From the NCBI GenBank assembly GCA_046732855.1, contig JBKPNX010000110.1, positions 74,374 through 138,373 on the forward strand: DNA of 64,000 nucleotides. Reading direction: 5' to 3'. A program made the translations under genes and the position numbers. This DNA comes from JBKPNX01 sp046732855 (lineage in GTDB: Bacteria > Pseudomonadota > Alphaproteobacteria > Geminicoccales > Geminicoccaceae). Positions 25,764-35,031 of the stretch are shown here, piece by piece. Position 1 is the stretch's first letter; each line of letters starts with the position of its first letter. The notes below the pieces were generated by a model. It was given only the letters and a program-made list of their open reading frames with translations. It was not told the origin of the DNA and made no database searches.

Positions 25764-26848
25764 TGCGGACGCCGCCTTCGGAAGATCGCTTCGCCGCCGC
25801 CGACGAGGTGCTGCGCGAGGTCCTCGAGGCAGACGCGGAGAGCGGGCCCGACGCGCCTGCCACGTCCGGAATTCTAGGCCGTCTGCTGAGCAACCGCGAC
25901 GTCGCCATCCTGATCGTCGCGCTGGCACTGTTCGCGCTGTTCGCGCTGGCCGGCCCCCGTTTTCTCAGCGAGAACAATCTGATCGACATCGCGCGGCGCG
26001 CCGCGATCCTCGGCATCCTCGCGGTCGGCATGACCTACCTGTTCGTCGCCGGCGAGCTCGACCTGTCGATCGGCTCGCACTACGGCTTCCTGCTGATCCT
26101 GATGTCGTTCCAGGAGGAGCGGCTCGGCGTCGATCCCTGGCTGTGCGCCGCCGTCGTGATCCTGATCGGGCTCATGATCGGCGCCGTAAACGGGCTCCTG
26201 GTCACCCGCGTCGGCCTGCCGTCGTTCATCACGACGCTCGGCATGCTGGCGCTGCTGCGCGGCGCGGCAAACGCCGTCTCGAGCGGTTATCCGATCCCGG
26301 CGAAGAACACGGATCTGGCCTTCTACCGGATCATCCGAGCCAACTTCCCGGGCACCCCGGTCCCGAACCTGTTCGTCGCCATGCTGGTAGTCATGGCGAT
26401 CGGCGCCGTCGTGCTGGCGCGCACCAAGTTCGGCAGCGACGTTTACGCCACCGGCGGCGATGTCGAGGCCGCGCGCAACAACGGCATCGATACGAGGCGG
26501 GTGAAGCTCGTGTGCTTCGTCATGATGGGCGGCCTGTGCGGCCTCAGCGCCGCGCTCCTGTTCGGCCGCGTCGGCCTCGCGCCGCTCAGCGCCGGGGTCA
26601 ATCTCGAGCTGCAGGTGATCGCCGCGGTGATCATCGGCGGGGTCGCGCTGTTCGGCGGTCGGGGTACGATCTTCGGTAGCTTCATCGGCGTGCTGATCCT
26701 CAGCATGATGACCAGCGGGATCATCCTCATGGGCGTGCGCCAGTTCTGGGACGGGGTCGCCGCTGGCGCGGTGATTCTGCTCGCCGCCGGGATCGACCTC
26801 CTGGTCAGACAGGGTGCGGGAACACGGCTGAGCCGGGCGGATCTGTGA
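25760..26848 (+). CDS. Sugar ABC transporter permease (first of two)
   Basis: A 362-residue integral membrane protein of the ribose-type (RbsC/FrcC, BPD_transp_2) permease family. After about 50 polar residues the hydrophobic core starts with the NENNLIDIARRAAILGILAVGMT-like region and contains the family motif GELDLSIGS, then GLPSFITTLGM and the C-terminal GGVALFGGRGTI.GSFIG. It forms the transmembrane pore. The ATG at 25760 overlaps the aldolase stop (ATGA). A second, different permease follows after the binding protein and ATPase, so the pore is probably a heterodimer. Confidence 0.92.
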   Translation: MMRTPPSEDRFAAADEVLREVLEADAESGPDAPATSGILGRLLSNRDVAILIVALALFALFALAGPRFLSENNLIDIARRAAILGILAVGMTYLFVAGELDLSIGSHYGFLLILMSFQEERLGVDPWLCAAVVILIGLMIGAVNGLLVTRVGLPSFITTLGMLALLRGAANAVSSGYPIPAKNTDLAFYRIIRANFPGTPVPNLFVAMLVVMAIGAVVLARTKFGSDVYATGGDVEAARNNGIDTRRVKLVCFVMMGGLCGLSAALLFGRVGLAPLSAGVNLELQVIAAVIIGGVALFGGRGTIFGSFIGVLILSMMTSGIILMGVRQFWDGVAAGAVILLAAGIDLLVRQGAGTRLSRADL

Positions 26849-26885
26849 CGATCGGGCGGACACCAACCAAGAAGGAGCAACAGGG

Positions 26886-27944
26886 ATGCTACGGGACCAC
26901 ACGAGCGATCGACGGGGCCTCGTGGTCGGCAGCGCGCGCGCCGCGGCGATCACGGTGGTGGCGGGCGTCATGGGGTTGCCGGCGTCGGCGCTGGCGCAGG
27001 GCGGCGCGTTCGGCCCAAAGCGCAAGTTCATCTGGGTGCCCCAGGCGCTCGGCGACTGGGACATGGCGTTTCAGGTCGGCGCCCGGGACTTCTGCGAGAT
27101 GGTGGGCTGGGAGTATCAACGGATAGGCAACCCGGTCTACTCGGTGCAGAACCATGCCGAGCAGGTCAACAATGCGATCGCCGCCAAGGCAGACGCGATC
27201 GCGACATCGCTCGAGAGCGTAGGCTTGGTGCAGCCGTTCGAGCGCGGCCTAGACCAAGGCATCGCCATGATCATTACGGATCAGGGCATCCAGGAGGAAG
27301 CGGACGCGCTTGGCCTGCACATCATCAACCAGGACGAGTTCAACGCCGGCGTCATCAACGGCACGCAGGCGGCGACCTTCGCCCACCAGCTGACCGACAA
27401 GACCGAGGGGATCATCGTGCTCGGCAACGGCAATCCGGGCTCGACCTCGATCGACAAGCGCCAAAACGGCAGCAAGCTCGGCATCGAGCAGTACAACGAA
27501 GCCAACGGCACCACCTATCAATTCGAGGCCTTCCCCGACAGCAGCTTCGGCGAGCTGACCGAATCGATCCAGAAGTGGACCGCGCAGATCGACGAGAAAG
27601 GCGATGCCCTCGTCGCCGCCATCGGCACCGGCAACCCCAATCCGATCGTCCAGGCGCTCAAGGAGCGCGGCATTGCCCCGGGCACCATCGCGGTGGGTTC
27701 GACCGACATCCCGCCCGCCCATCAGCAGCAGATCGCCGAGGGCTGGGTGCAGTGGGGCATCGATCAGCAGTTCTACGCGATGGGCTTCCAGTGCGCGGCG
27801 GGCGCCTGGGTACAGCTGGAGCGCGGCTACCCCTATCTCGACATCCGCACCGGCGGCGAGCTCGTGATGGATAAGGATCTCGAGCGGGTCAAGGCGCGAA
27901 CGGACATCTGGCTCGCCAAGGCGCGCGAGTACGGCTTCGCCTGA
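26886..27944 (+). CDS. Sugar ABC transporter substrate-binding protein
   Basis: A 352-residue periplasmic binding protein of the Peripla_BP_4 (ribose/xylose) type. The N-terminus has basic residues and a hydrophobic stretch ending ASALA|QGG as the likely signal-peptidase site. The mature part has the alternating two-lobe pattern with AKADAIATSLES, IIITDQG-like strand, NGTQAATFAHQL and GSTDIPPAHQQQI. It delivers a sugar or sugar acid to the two permeases. An AAGGAG site precedes the ATG. Confidence 0.9.
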   Translation: MLRDHTSDRRGLVVGSARAAAITVVAGVMGLPASALAQGGAFGPKRKFIWVPQALGDWDMAFQVGARDFCEMVGWEYQRIGNPVYSVQNHAEQVNNAIAAKADAIATSLESVGLVQPFERGLDQGIAMIITDQGIQEEADALGLHIINQDEFNAGVINGTQAATFAHQLTDKTEGIIVLGNGNPGSTSIDKRQNGSKLGIEQYNEANGTTYQFEAFPDSSFGELTESIQKWTAQIDEKGDALVAAIGTGNPNPIVQALKERGIAPGTIAVGSTDIPPAHQQQIAEGWVQWGIDQQFYAMGFQCAAGAWVQLERGYPYLDIRTGGELVMDKDLERVKARTDIWLAKAREYGFA

Positions 27945-27968
27945 CGGGGAGCGCATCAGGGCCACGGG

Positions 27969-27987
27969 GAGCGGGCCGGTCCCGCTC
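27969..27987 (+). other. Intercistronic stem-loop after the binding-protein gene
   Basis: gagcggg and cccgctc form a perfect 7-bp stem around ccggt, 25 bases past the binding-protein stop and before the ATPase gene. Hairpins here commonly protect the upstream message or partly terminate, raising binding protein over transporter. There is no U-tract, so a full terminator is unlikely. Confidence 0.4.
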
Positions 27988-28006
27988 TCTCAGCGCAAGA
28001 GGAATC

Positions 28007-28759
28007 ATGGCAACCGGTGGCGGGACGGGCCCCTATCTGGAGGCCCGGGGATTGTCGAAGAGCTTCGGTCACGTACGCGCCTTGGAGGACGTGGACGTCG
28101 ACGTGTTCGAAGGCGAGGTGCTGGCGATCGTCGGCGACAACGGCGCGGGCAAGTCGACCCTGATCAAGATCCTGAGCGGCGTCCATCAGGCGGATCGCGG
28201 CGAGCTCGAGGTCGACGGCCGGCCGATCCGAATCGCCGACCCGCACGCGGCGCGCCAGCTGGGCATCGCGACGGTGTTCCAAAACCTCGCCCTGGTCGAC
28301 ATGCGCGATGTCGCGGCCAACCTCTATCTCGGCCGCGAGCCGGTCCGCTGGCGCTACTTCATCGATCGCAAAAAGATGCTGCAGGGCGCGCGCGCGGTGA
28401 TGCGCGACCTGCGCGTCAACATTCCCTCGCTCACCGCGGAGGTCGGGCAGCTCTCTGGCGGCCAGCGCCAGTCGATCGCGCTCGGCCGGGCGACCGCGCA
28501 GCACGGACGCGTGATCATCATGGACGAGCCGACGGCGGCGCTCGGCGTTCGGGAATCGCGCAAAGTGCTGGATCTGATCCTGCGCCTAAAGGCGACCGGC
28601 ACCGGCGTCGTGATCGTCAGCCACAACATGCGCCATGTGTTCTCGGTCGCCGACCGCATCATGGTGCTGCGCCACGGCCGTCTGGTCGGCTTTCGCGAGA
28701 AGACGAGGACCGCGCCCGACGAGATCGTTAAGATGATCGTCGGCGTCGAGATGCTCTGA
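28007..28759 (+). CDS. Sugar ABC transporter ATP-binding protein
   Basis: A 250-residue cytoplasmic ATPase with one nucleotide-binding domain: Walker A GDNGAGKST, signature LSGGQRQSIALGRA, Walker B VIIMDEPTAAL and a switch His in VIVSHNM. It is FrcA-like in having one domain, unlike the fused double-domain RbsA type. It powers the two-permease importer around it. The ATG at 28007 follows AAGAGG. Confidence 0.93.
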   Translation: MATGGGTGPYLEARGLSKSFGHVRALEDVDVDVFEGEVLAIVGDNGAGKSTLIKILSGVHQADRGELEVDGRPIRIADPHAARQLGIATVFQNLALVDMRDVAANLYLGREPVRWRYFIDRKKMLQGARAVMRDLRVNIPSLTAEVGQLSGGQRQSIALGRATAQHGRVIIMDEPTAALGVRESRKVLDLILRLKATGTGVVIVSHNMRHVFSVADRIMVLRHGRLVGFREKTRTAPDEIVKMIVGVEML

Positions 28760-28770
28760 GGCGCGGCCGC

Positions 28771-29832
28771 ATGAGCAGCGATCAGAGAGTGGCGGCATTG
28801 GAGCCGGGCGACGATGTCCTCGACGATCTGGCGCCGGATGAGGCGTCCGCGGCCCGCCCGACCGTCTGGCAGCGGCTTGCGGACAGCCCGAACGTCGCAA
28901 TTACCCTGGTCGCGCTGCTCGTTTTCGCGTTCTTCGCGCTCACCACCGATACCTTCCTGACCGAGTTCAACCTGATCAACATCCTGCGCAATGCCGCGCT
29001 GATCGGCATCGTCGCTGTGGGTATGACGTACCTCCTGATCGCCGGCGAGATCGATCTGTCCGTCGGCTCGGCGTTCGGCTTTCTCACGGTGGTTATGGGC
29101 CTGCTCGTGGTCATGCTCGGAATCAATCCCTGGCTGGCGATGGTCGCGGTGACCGCGCTCGGCGCCGCAATCGGCGCGATCAACGGGCTGATCCGCACCC
29201 GGATCGGCATTCCGTCGTTCATCGTCACTCTCGCGATGCTCGTCGCCTACCGTAGCGCGGCTCTGATCGCGAGCGCCGAGCGACCGCTCACGACGCGCGG
29301 CCGCACCCCGTTCTACGAATTCACCGGCGGCGAGCTGTTCGGCATCCTGCCCTGGCACGTGCTATGGATGCTCGTGATCATGATGATCGGGGGCTTCGTG
29401 CTCGCGCGCACGCGCTTCGGCTATCATCTCTACGCTACCGGCGGCAATCTCGAGGCCGCGCGCGTCGCCGGCATCAACACCGACCGGGTCAAGCTGATCG
29501 CCTTCGTCCTGACCGGCGCGCTGTGCGGGCTGGTCGGGTCGTTGTTGTTCGGCTACCTGCGCGTCGCCGAGCCGACCACCGGCACCGGCTTCGAGTTTCG
29601 GGTGATCGGCGCCGTGATCGTCGGCGGCGTCGCGCTGACCGGCGGCCGCGGCACGATCTATGGCGGACTGATCGGAGCGCTGATCATCAGCATGATCACG
29701 AGCGGTCTGGTGCTGTTCGGCTTTTCCCAGGACGTCGGCGACATCGCCACGGGCGCGCTGATCATCGCCGCCGGGACCATCGGTCTGCTGGTTCGCCGCG
29801 CCACGTCGCGCCGCCTCGGGACCCTGGGGTGA
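28771..29832 (+). CDS. Sugar ABC transporter permease (second of two)
   Basis: A 353-residue ribose-type permease resembling the one at 25760 in layout: a polar N-terminus, AALIGIVAVGMTYLLIAGEIDLSVGS, GIPSFIVTLAMLVAY, and GGVALTGGRGTIYGGLIG near the end. It starts 11 bases after the ATPase stop. Two permeases for one ATPase and one binding protein point to a heterodimeric pore, although an alternative is that each pairs with different partners. Confidence 0.92.
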   Translation: MSSDQRVAALEPGDDVLDDLAPDEASAARPTVWQRLADSPNVAITLVALLVFAFFALTTDTFLTEFNLINILRNAALIGIVAVGMTYLLIAGEIDLSVGSAFGFLTVVMGLLVVMLGINPWLAMVAVTALGAAIGAINGLIRTRIGIPSFIVTLAMLVAYRSAALIASAERPLTTRGRTPFYEFTGGELFGILPWHVLWMLVIMMIGGFVLARTRFGYHLYATGGNLEAARVAGINTDRVKLIAFVLTGALCGLVGSLLFGYLRVAEPTTGTGFEFRVIGAVIVGGVALTGGRGTIYGGLIGALIISMITSGLVLFGFSQDVGDIATGALIIAAGTIGLLVRRATSRRLGTLG

Positions 29833-29965
29833 GGAAGGCGGCCGATGCGGGCCCGGCAGGCTCCTGATGCTGACGCTCAGGCAATCAGGCGGCCGCCCAG
29901 CGGCTGGTTCCGCGCCTGCCCCAGGGTGCGGACGTGAGATTGCCGCAAACGGAGGAGGCAGGCGG

Positions 29966-31138
29966 ATGCGAATCGCGAAGATCGAAGACCTGCACTGCGA
30001 CGCGGGGTGGCGCACCTGGTCGTTTCTGAAGATCACGACCGATGACGGCGTGGCCGGCTGGTCCGAGTACAACGAGAGCTACGGCAGCAAAGGACTGACC
30101 GCGGTCATCCGCAAGCTCGCCGAAGCCCTGGTGGGCTTGGATGCGCGGCCGGTCGAGCGGATCACGGCGATGCTCTACGCCATGACCCGCCAGGCGCCGG
30201 GCGGGCTGATCCAGCAGGCGATCGCGGCGATCGAGAACGCGCTGGTCGACGTCAAGGCGCGCGCTCTGGGCGTGCCGGTGGCCGAGCTGCTGTGCGGTCC
30301 GGTGCGCGAGCGGCTGCGCCTTTACTGGTCGCACTGTGGCTCGTACCGGCTCGATCATGCGGCGACCATGAACAGGCCGCCCGTTCGTTCCCTGGACCAC
30401 GTCCGCGCCCTTGGCCAGGAGGTGCGCGAGAAGGGGTTCACCGCGTTCAAGACCAACATCTTCTGCTTCGACCGCGGCGCGCCGTACATGCACCAGCCCG
30501 GGTTCGCCCGCAACGACGGCTGGCCCGAGCTGAACGTCGACCGGCGGATCCTGGGCATCATCAGCGATCAGATGGCGGCGTTCCGCGAGGGCGCCGGCGC
30601 GGACGTCGATCTGCTCCTCGACCTCAACTTCAACTTCAAGGCGGAGGGTTATCTTGAGGTCGCCCGGGCGATCGAGCCGTATCGGCTCATGTGGCTGGAA
30701 ATCGACTGTTTCGACCCGGACGCGCTGGCCCTGATCCGGCGGGGCTCGCGCACTCCGATAGCTTCATGCGAATCGTTGTTCGGCCGCCGCCAGTTCCGCC
30801 CATTTCTCGATGCCCGGGCGATGGACGTGGCGATCGTCGACGTTCCCTGGAACGGCATTCTCGAGAGCGTGAAGATCGCGGCGATGGCGGATTCCTACGA
30901 GGTGAACTGCGCGCCGCACAATTTCTACGGGAACCTGTCGACGATGATGAGCGCGCACTTCTGCGCGGCGATCGCCAACTTCCGGATCATGGAGATCGAC
31001 ATCGACGACGTGCCCTGGAAGGACGAGGTGGTCAGCCCGCCGGTGATCGAGGCGGGACACCTCGTGCTGACCGACGTGCCGGGCTGGGGCGTGGAGGTGA
31101 ACGAGGCCGCGATCCGCGCCCATCCGCCGAAGCATTGA
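29966..31138 (+). CDS. Mandelate racemase/muconate lactonizing enzyme family dehydratase
   Basis: A 390-residue enolase-superfamily enzyme, probably a sugar-acid dehydratase. The barrel carries the metal ligands Asp in LLLDLNFNF, Glu in WLEIDCFD and Glu in SCESLFGRR; AFKTNIF supplies a Lys near the second strand and APHNFYG a late catalytic His. Dehydration of an aldonate would give the 2-keto-3-deoxy acid that the HpcH/HpaI aldolase of the same operon could cleave. The ATG at 29966 is preceded by GGAGGAGGCAGG; the open frame reaches back to 29867. Confidence 0.9.
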   Translation: MRIAKIEDLHCDAGWRTWSFLKITTDDGVAGWSEYNESYGSKGLTAVIRKLAEALVGLDARPVERITAMLYAMTRQAPGGLIQQAIAAIENALVDVKARALGVPVAELLCGPVRERLRLYWSHCGSYRLDHAATMNRPPVRSLDHVRALGQEVREKGFTAFKTNIFCFDRGAPYMHQPGFARNDGWPELNVDRRILGIISDQMAAFREGAGADVDLLLDLNFNFKAEGYLEVARAIEPYRLMWLEIDCFDPDALALIRRGSRTPIASCESLFGRRQFRPFLDARAMDVAIVDVPWNGILESVKIAAMADSYEVNCAPHNFYGNLSTMMSAHFCAAIANFRIMEIDIDDVPWKDEVVSPPVIEAGHLVLTDVPGWGVEVNEAAIRAHPPKH

Positions 31139-31252
31139 GCGAAAGCGGGCTCACTGCCGTCCGGCCGCGCTGCGCCGAGGTCGGTTTCGCCCGAATGAGG
31201 CTGGTGGAAGCCAGGCGCGGCGCGGCAGCGGAACGATTCCACGCGTTTCTCT

Positions 31253-32173
31253 TCAGCCTGAGGCTTTCACTGCGACCCGGTCGAAATCTTGCGCCACCAC
31301 GGCGCCGGGGAAGATCGCCCGCGCTTCGGCCTCGATCTCGGCCTGCGTATAGCGGCTGGACACATGCGTCAGGTACAGGGCGTGCGCGTTCCCGGCGCGC
31401 GCGAGCCTGGCCGCCCGGGCGGCAGTCAGATGACTCCGCTCGGCCGCCTTATCGGCGTCGCGCTCGAGGAAGGTCGCTTCGATAATCAGCGCGTCGGCGT
31501 CGCGGACTACATCCAGCAATTCATCGGTATCGGCGGCATCACCGACCACGACCAGCCGGGTGCCCGGCTGGGGCGGCGCCAGAACCTCGGCGGGCGCGAT
31601 CCCGCGGCCGTCCGCCAGGACTATTTCCTCGCCCGCGAGCAGCCGCCCCCGCTCCGGTCCGGCCGGAACGCCGAGCGCCGCCAGACGCTCCGGCAGCATG
31701 CGCGGCCGGGGCTTGTCCTGAAACACGAAGCCGAAGTTGTCGGTCCCGCGGTGCGTCACCGGAAATGCCCGCACCTCGAGATCACGATCCTCTATGATGG
31801 TGCCCGGCTGGAGCAGGATGCCTTTGACCTCGAACTCGGGCCGACCACCCGGCCAGACCACCTCCGCCAACAAGCTCCGCACGGCGCGGAGCGCCGCCGC
31901 GCCGGCGTAGACGGTGAGGCTTGGCCCCGCTTCCAGCAGCGCCATGGTCGCGACAAGGCCGCCGATGCCGAGCAGATGATCGAGATGGGCGTGGGTGAAG
32001 AGCACGCGGTCCAGGCGTCGGAGCCCGATCCCGCTCGCGAACAGCTGGCGCTGGGTCCCTTCGCCGCAGTCCACCAGGAACCGGCGCGGCCCGTGCAGGA
32101 CGAGCAGCGCCGGCAACCCGCGATCCACGGCGGGCACGCCGGCGGCGGTGCCGAGGAAGATGACCTCGAACAA
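31253..32173 (-). CDS. rnz: Ribonuclease Z
   Basis: A 306-residue metallo-beta-lactamase-fold protein matching RNase Z, which trims the 3' trailer of precursor tRNAs. It starts MFEVIFLGTAAGVP, has DCGEGTQRQL, the zinc motif HAHLDH, AFPVTHRGTDNFGF, the substrate-arm-like GVPAGPERGRLLAGEE, GDAADTDEL, and ATF.E...HLTA..AA followed by LTHVSSRY. It faces the amidase gene across a short divergent gap. Confidence 0.9.
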   Translation of the reverse strand: MFEVIFLGTAAGVPAVDRGLPALLVLHGPRRFLVDCGEGTQRQLFASGIGLRRLDRVLFTHAHLDHLLGIGGLVATMALLEAGPSLTVYAGAAALRAVRSLLAEVVWPGGRPEFEVKGILLQPGTIIEDRDLEVRAFPVTHRGTDNFGFVFQDKPRPRMLPERLAALGVPAGPERGRLLAGEEIVLADGRGIAPAEVLAPPQPGTRLVVVGDAADTDELLDVVRDADALIIEATFLERDADKAAERSHLTAARAARLARAGNAHALYLTHVSSRYTQAEIEAEARAIFPGAVVAQDFDRVAVKASG

Positions 32174-32435
32174 GCTGCCCCTCGTTCACTCCGAGCCGAT
32201 GAGCATGCGCATCATGACGGCTCGCGTCCGGGTCCGAAAGCCCGACGGTGGAGTGGAAGCGGCAAGAGATCCCCGGCTCGCGAAATGGTGCAAACGCGCC
32301 AGATGACAGCCGGACGTATCAGTGACGTCGGCAACATCCGCGAGCCACGTGTTTGCCCTTCGGTCGAGCGAGCCAAGGAAATAGAATACGGCAGCTATGG
32401 CGATCCCACGGGTGCGATCAGGGGAGGCACTCGAG

Positions 32436-33920
32436 ATGGCACTGTCGGACGAACTGGCTTACGTGAGCGCGACCGAACTGGCGTTGCGCATCCGCCGGCG
32501 GGAACTTTCGCCGGTCGAGGTCGTGGACGCCTTCCTCGCGCGGATCGAGGAGCGCAACCCGAGCATCAACGCCCTCGTTTATTTCGGCTTCGAGGATGCG
32601 CGTCGGCGCGCCAAACAAGCCGAACAGGATCTGATGTCCGGCGCCGCGCTCGGCCCGCTGCACGGCGTCCCGACGGCGATCAAGGACCTGTTCGACTTCA
32701 AGCCGGGCTGGGTGAGCACCTTCGGCGGCGTGCGTGCGCTCAAGAACAACGTGGTCGACTTCTACTGCGCGTTTGCCGAGCGCATCGAGAAGGCCGGCGC
32801 GATCCTGGTCGGCAAGACCAACAGCCCGGTGATGGGATTTCGCGGCACGTGCGACAATTACCTGTTCGGTCCGACGCGCAACCCGTTCGACCGGGCCAAG
32901 AATTCCGGCGGGTCCTCGGGCGGCAGCGCCGCGGCCGTCGCCGATGGTATGCTGCCGCTGGCCGAGGGGACCGACGGCGGCGGCTCCATCCGTATCCCCG
33001 CATCCTGGTGCGGCGTGTATGGCTACAAGCAGTCGTTCGGGCGCGTGCCCTTCGTCGCCCGCCCCAACGCCTTCGCCGGCGGGGCGCCGTTTCTGTTCGA
33101 GGGCCCGATCACCCGCACCGTTGAGGATGCCGCGCTCGCCTTGACCGCGCTCGCGGGCTACGATCCGCGTGACCCCCACAGCCTCGACGAGCAGGTGGAC
33201 TTCACGGCCGCCACCCGGCGCTCGATCCGGGGCTGGAAAATCGCGTACAGCCCGAATTTCGACGTGTTCCCGATGGATCGCCGCGTGACCGACGTCGTCG
33301 GCAGCGCCGTCAAAGCGTTCGAGGGGGCCGGCGCCCACGTCGAGGAGATCAAGGTCGGCATCGAGCGGCCGCAGAAGGAGCTGAGCGACCTCTGGTGCCG
33401 CCTGATCATGCCGCTGAACGTGCAGACGTTCGAGATCATGAAGAGGGCGGGTCTCGATTTGCTTAAGGAGCACCGGGACGACTTTCCGCCAGAGTACCTC
33501 AGGTGGCTCAATGTCGGATACCGGATGTCGGCGCTCGACTTTTTTAAGGACCAGGAGATCCGCTCCGAAATTTACGACGCCATTCAGGGCGTGCTGAACC
33601 GCTATGATCTGCTGGTCACGCCGACGCTTGCTTGTCTGCCGGTCGACAATGCGGACGACAACAACACCATGGGGCCGACGGTGATCGACGGCGACGAGGT
33701 CGACCCGCTGATCGGCTGGTGCCTGACCTATCTCATCAACTTCTCGGGTCATCCCGCCGCATCGATCCCGGCGGGCCTGTCTGCCGACAATCTGCCGGTC
33801 GGCATGCAGATCATCGGGCGGCGCTATGCCGACGCGGATGTGCTGGCCGCGAGCGCCACCTTCGAGCGCCTGCGACCGTGGCAGGACACATACCGGCTGT
33901 GCGCCGGGCGGGTGATCTAG
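32436..33920 (+). CDS. Amidase signature family hydrolase
   Basis: A 494-residue amidase with the Ser-cisSer-Lys triad: Lys in AIKDLFD (about residue 84), the cis-Ser in NSGGSSGGSAA and the nucleophile Ser in TDGGGSIRIPAS. It hydrolyses a carboxamide to acid and ammonia; the substrate is unknown. The ATG at 32436 has AGGGGAGG nine bases upstream and is better than the earlier one at 32397. Nitrile hydratase genes, which make amides, lie 29 kb downstream, but a functional link is only a guess. Confidence 0.9.
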   Translation: MALSDELAYVSATELALRIRRRELSPVEVVDAFLARIEERNPSINALVYFGFEDARRRAKQAEQDLMSGAALGPLHGVPTAIKDLFDFKPGWVSTFGGVRALKNNVVDFYCAFAERIEKAGAILVGKTNSPVMGFRGTCDNYLFGPTRNPFDRAKNSGGSSGGSAAAVADGMLPLAEGTDGGGSIRIPASWCGVYGYKQSFGRVPFVARPNAFAGGAPFLFEGPITRTVEDAALALTALAGYDPRDPHSLDEQVDFTAATRRSIRGWKIAYSPNFDVFPMDRRVTDVVGSAVKAFEGAGAHVEEIKVGIERPQKELSDLWCRLIMPLNVQTFEIMKRAGLDLLKEHRDDFPPEYLRWLNVGYRMSALDFFKDQEIRSEIYDAIQGVLNRYDLLVTPTLACLPVDNADDNNTMGPTVIDGDEVDPLIGWCLTYLINFSGHPAASIPAGLSADNLPVGMQIIGRRYADADVLAASATFERLRPWQDTYRLCAGRVI

Positions 33921-34186
33921 GCGCTTTTTTCAGAGCAACATTTGGGCGCCATTCCCGAAGCAAAGAGATCCGAGCACGGCGCGAGCGACATCGCGCTCGA
34001 GCCATGCCCGCATCTCACATCCACAATTGTCGCCGCGTTTGAGCAGCGCAGTGCCGCGCTTATCTCACCCCCGACGACGTCAGCCGCCTCAGCTGGGCGC
34101 GCTGTTCGGGACGGCTCTCACCTTTGTCCCAGTCCAGTTCTCGGCGAGGCCCTGGACGACGCGCTCGGTCGCAGCGACTTCAAGAG

Positions 34187-34666
34187 CTACGATCTGGTTT
34201 CGGCGGTACTCCGCCTGGCCGACTTCGGTCGCGCCGGCGATTTGCGCGGGCCGCGGGTCGACTTCTTCGGCCGGCCCAAGCCGATCTTGACGGCGAGCTC
34301 ACGCCGCTGTTGGGCGTAATTCGGCGCGACCATCGGGTAGTCCGACTTCAGGCCGAAGGTCTCGCGGTACTGATTGGGCGTAAGCTCGTGCTCGACCGCG
34401 AGATGGCGCTTCAACAGCTTCTGCTTCCTGCCGCAGATCAGACATACCAGATGGTCTGGACGCACCGAGCGCCGCACACTCACTGCTGGCTCCGGTTTGT
34501 CCAGTGCAAGTGCCGCAACTCCCGTGCCGAGCGCTGCCAACTCAGTGCCAACGGCGCTGATCACGCTCGACACGTCCGCCACCCGCAGCTTGTGGCCCGA
34601 GACGTACGCCGCGACGATCTCGGTCGTCAGCTCCGCAATGTTTGACCGCTCTGCCTGCTCTTCCAT
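34187..34666 (-). CDS. MucR/Ros family transcriptional regulator
   Basis: A 159-residue DNA-binding protein with the prokaryotic C2H2-like zinc finger: CLIC, then nine residues, His, four residues and His (in CGRKQKLLKRHLAVEH), followed by LTPNQYRETFGLKSDYPMVAPNYA. The tail is Lys/Arg/Pro-rich. MucR proteins repress by binding AT-rich, T-A-step-rich DNA and usually regulate their own gene; polysaccharide, motility and cell-cycle genes are common targets. The ATG at 34666 follows GGGAG; a TTG two codons upstream is also open. Confidence 0.92.
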   Translation of the reverse strand: MEEQAERSNIAELTTEIVAAYVSGHKLRVADVSSVISAVGTELAALGTGVAALALDKPEPAVSVRRSVRPDHLVCLICGRKQKLLKRHLAVEHELTPNQYRETFGLKSDYPMVAPNYAQQRRELAVKIGLGRPKKSTRGPRKSPARPKSARRSTAETRS

Positions 34667-35031
34667 TTGCAACTCCCATTAGACCTCCCCCCGCGCCAGG
34701 ACATAATACCGCTTTTCATGTTTTGCAATTACTCAGACCGACCGAACTTTGGATTTTCGGTTTTCCGGTCCAAAATGCCTGGATCGGCGTAGGCCGTATT
34801 CGGTGGCAGAGGTTTGCGAAAAATGCGTCGGGAATCTGCTTGGCGGCTGGTGGAAGCCAGAGCCCAATGCGCTCGGTCTTGCGCTTTCTCCCTGTCTAGT
34901 GTCGGTTGCGCAAAGCGCGGTTGCAGTTATCTCTTTCCGGCAGCTCGACGCATTGCCCGGGGCGGTGCACGACAACACACGGCGGGAGAGATGCGCGATA
35001 CGGACAACATACCGAGCGTGAGGAGAGTCGC
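34667..35031. promoter_or_regulatory. AT-rich divergent promoter region of mucR-like and methyltransferase genes
   Basis: This 365-base gap is locally the most AT-rich non-coding DNA in the window's middle, with runs such as taataccgcttttcatg and ggattttcggttttcc near 34705-34770. MucR regulators favour this kind of DNA and often repress themselves, so an autoregulatory site is plausible. No exact operator can be defined from one copy. Confidence 0.4.
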
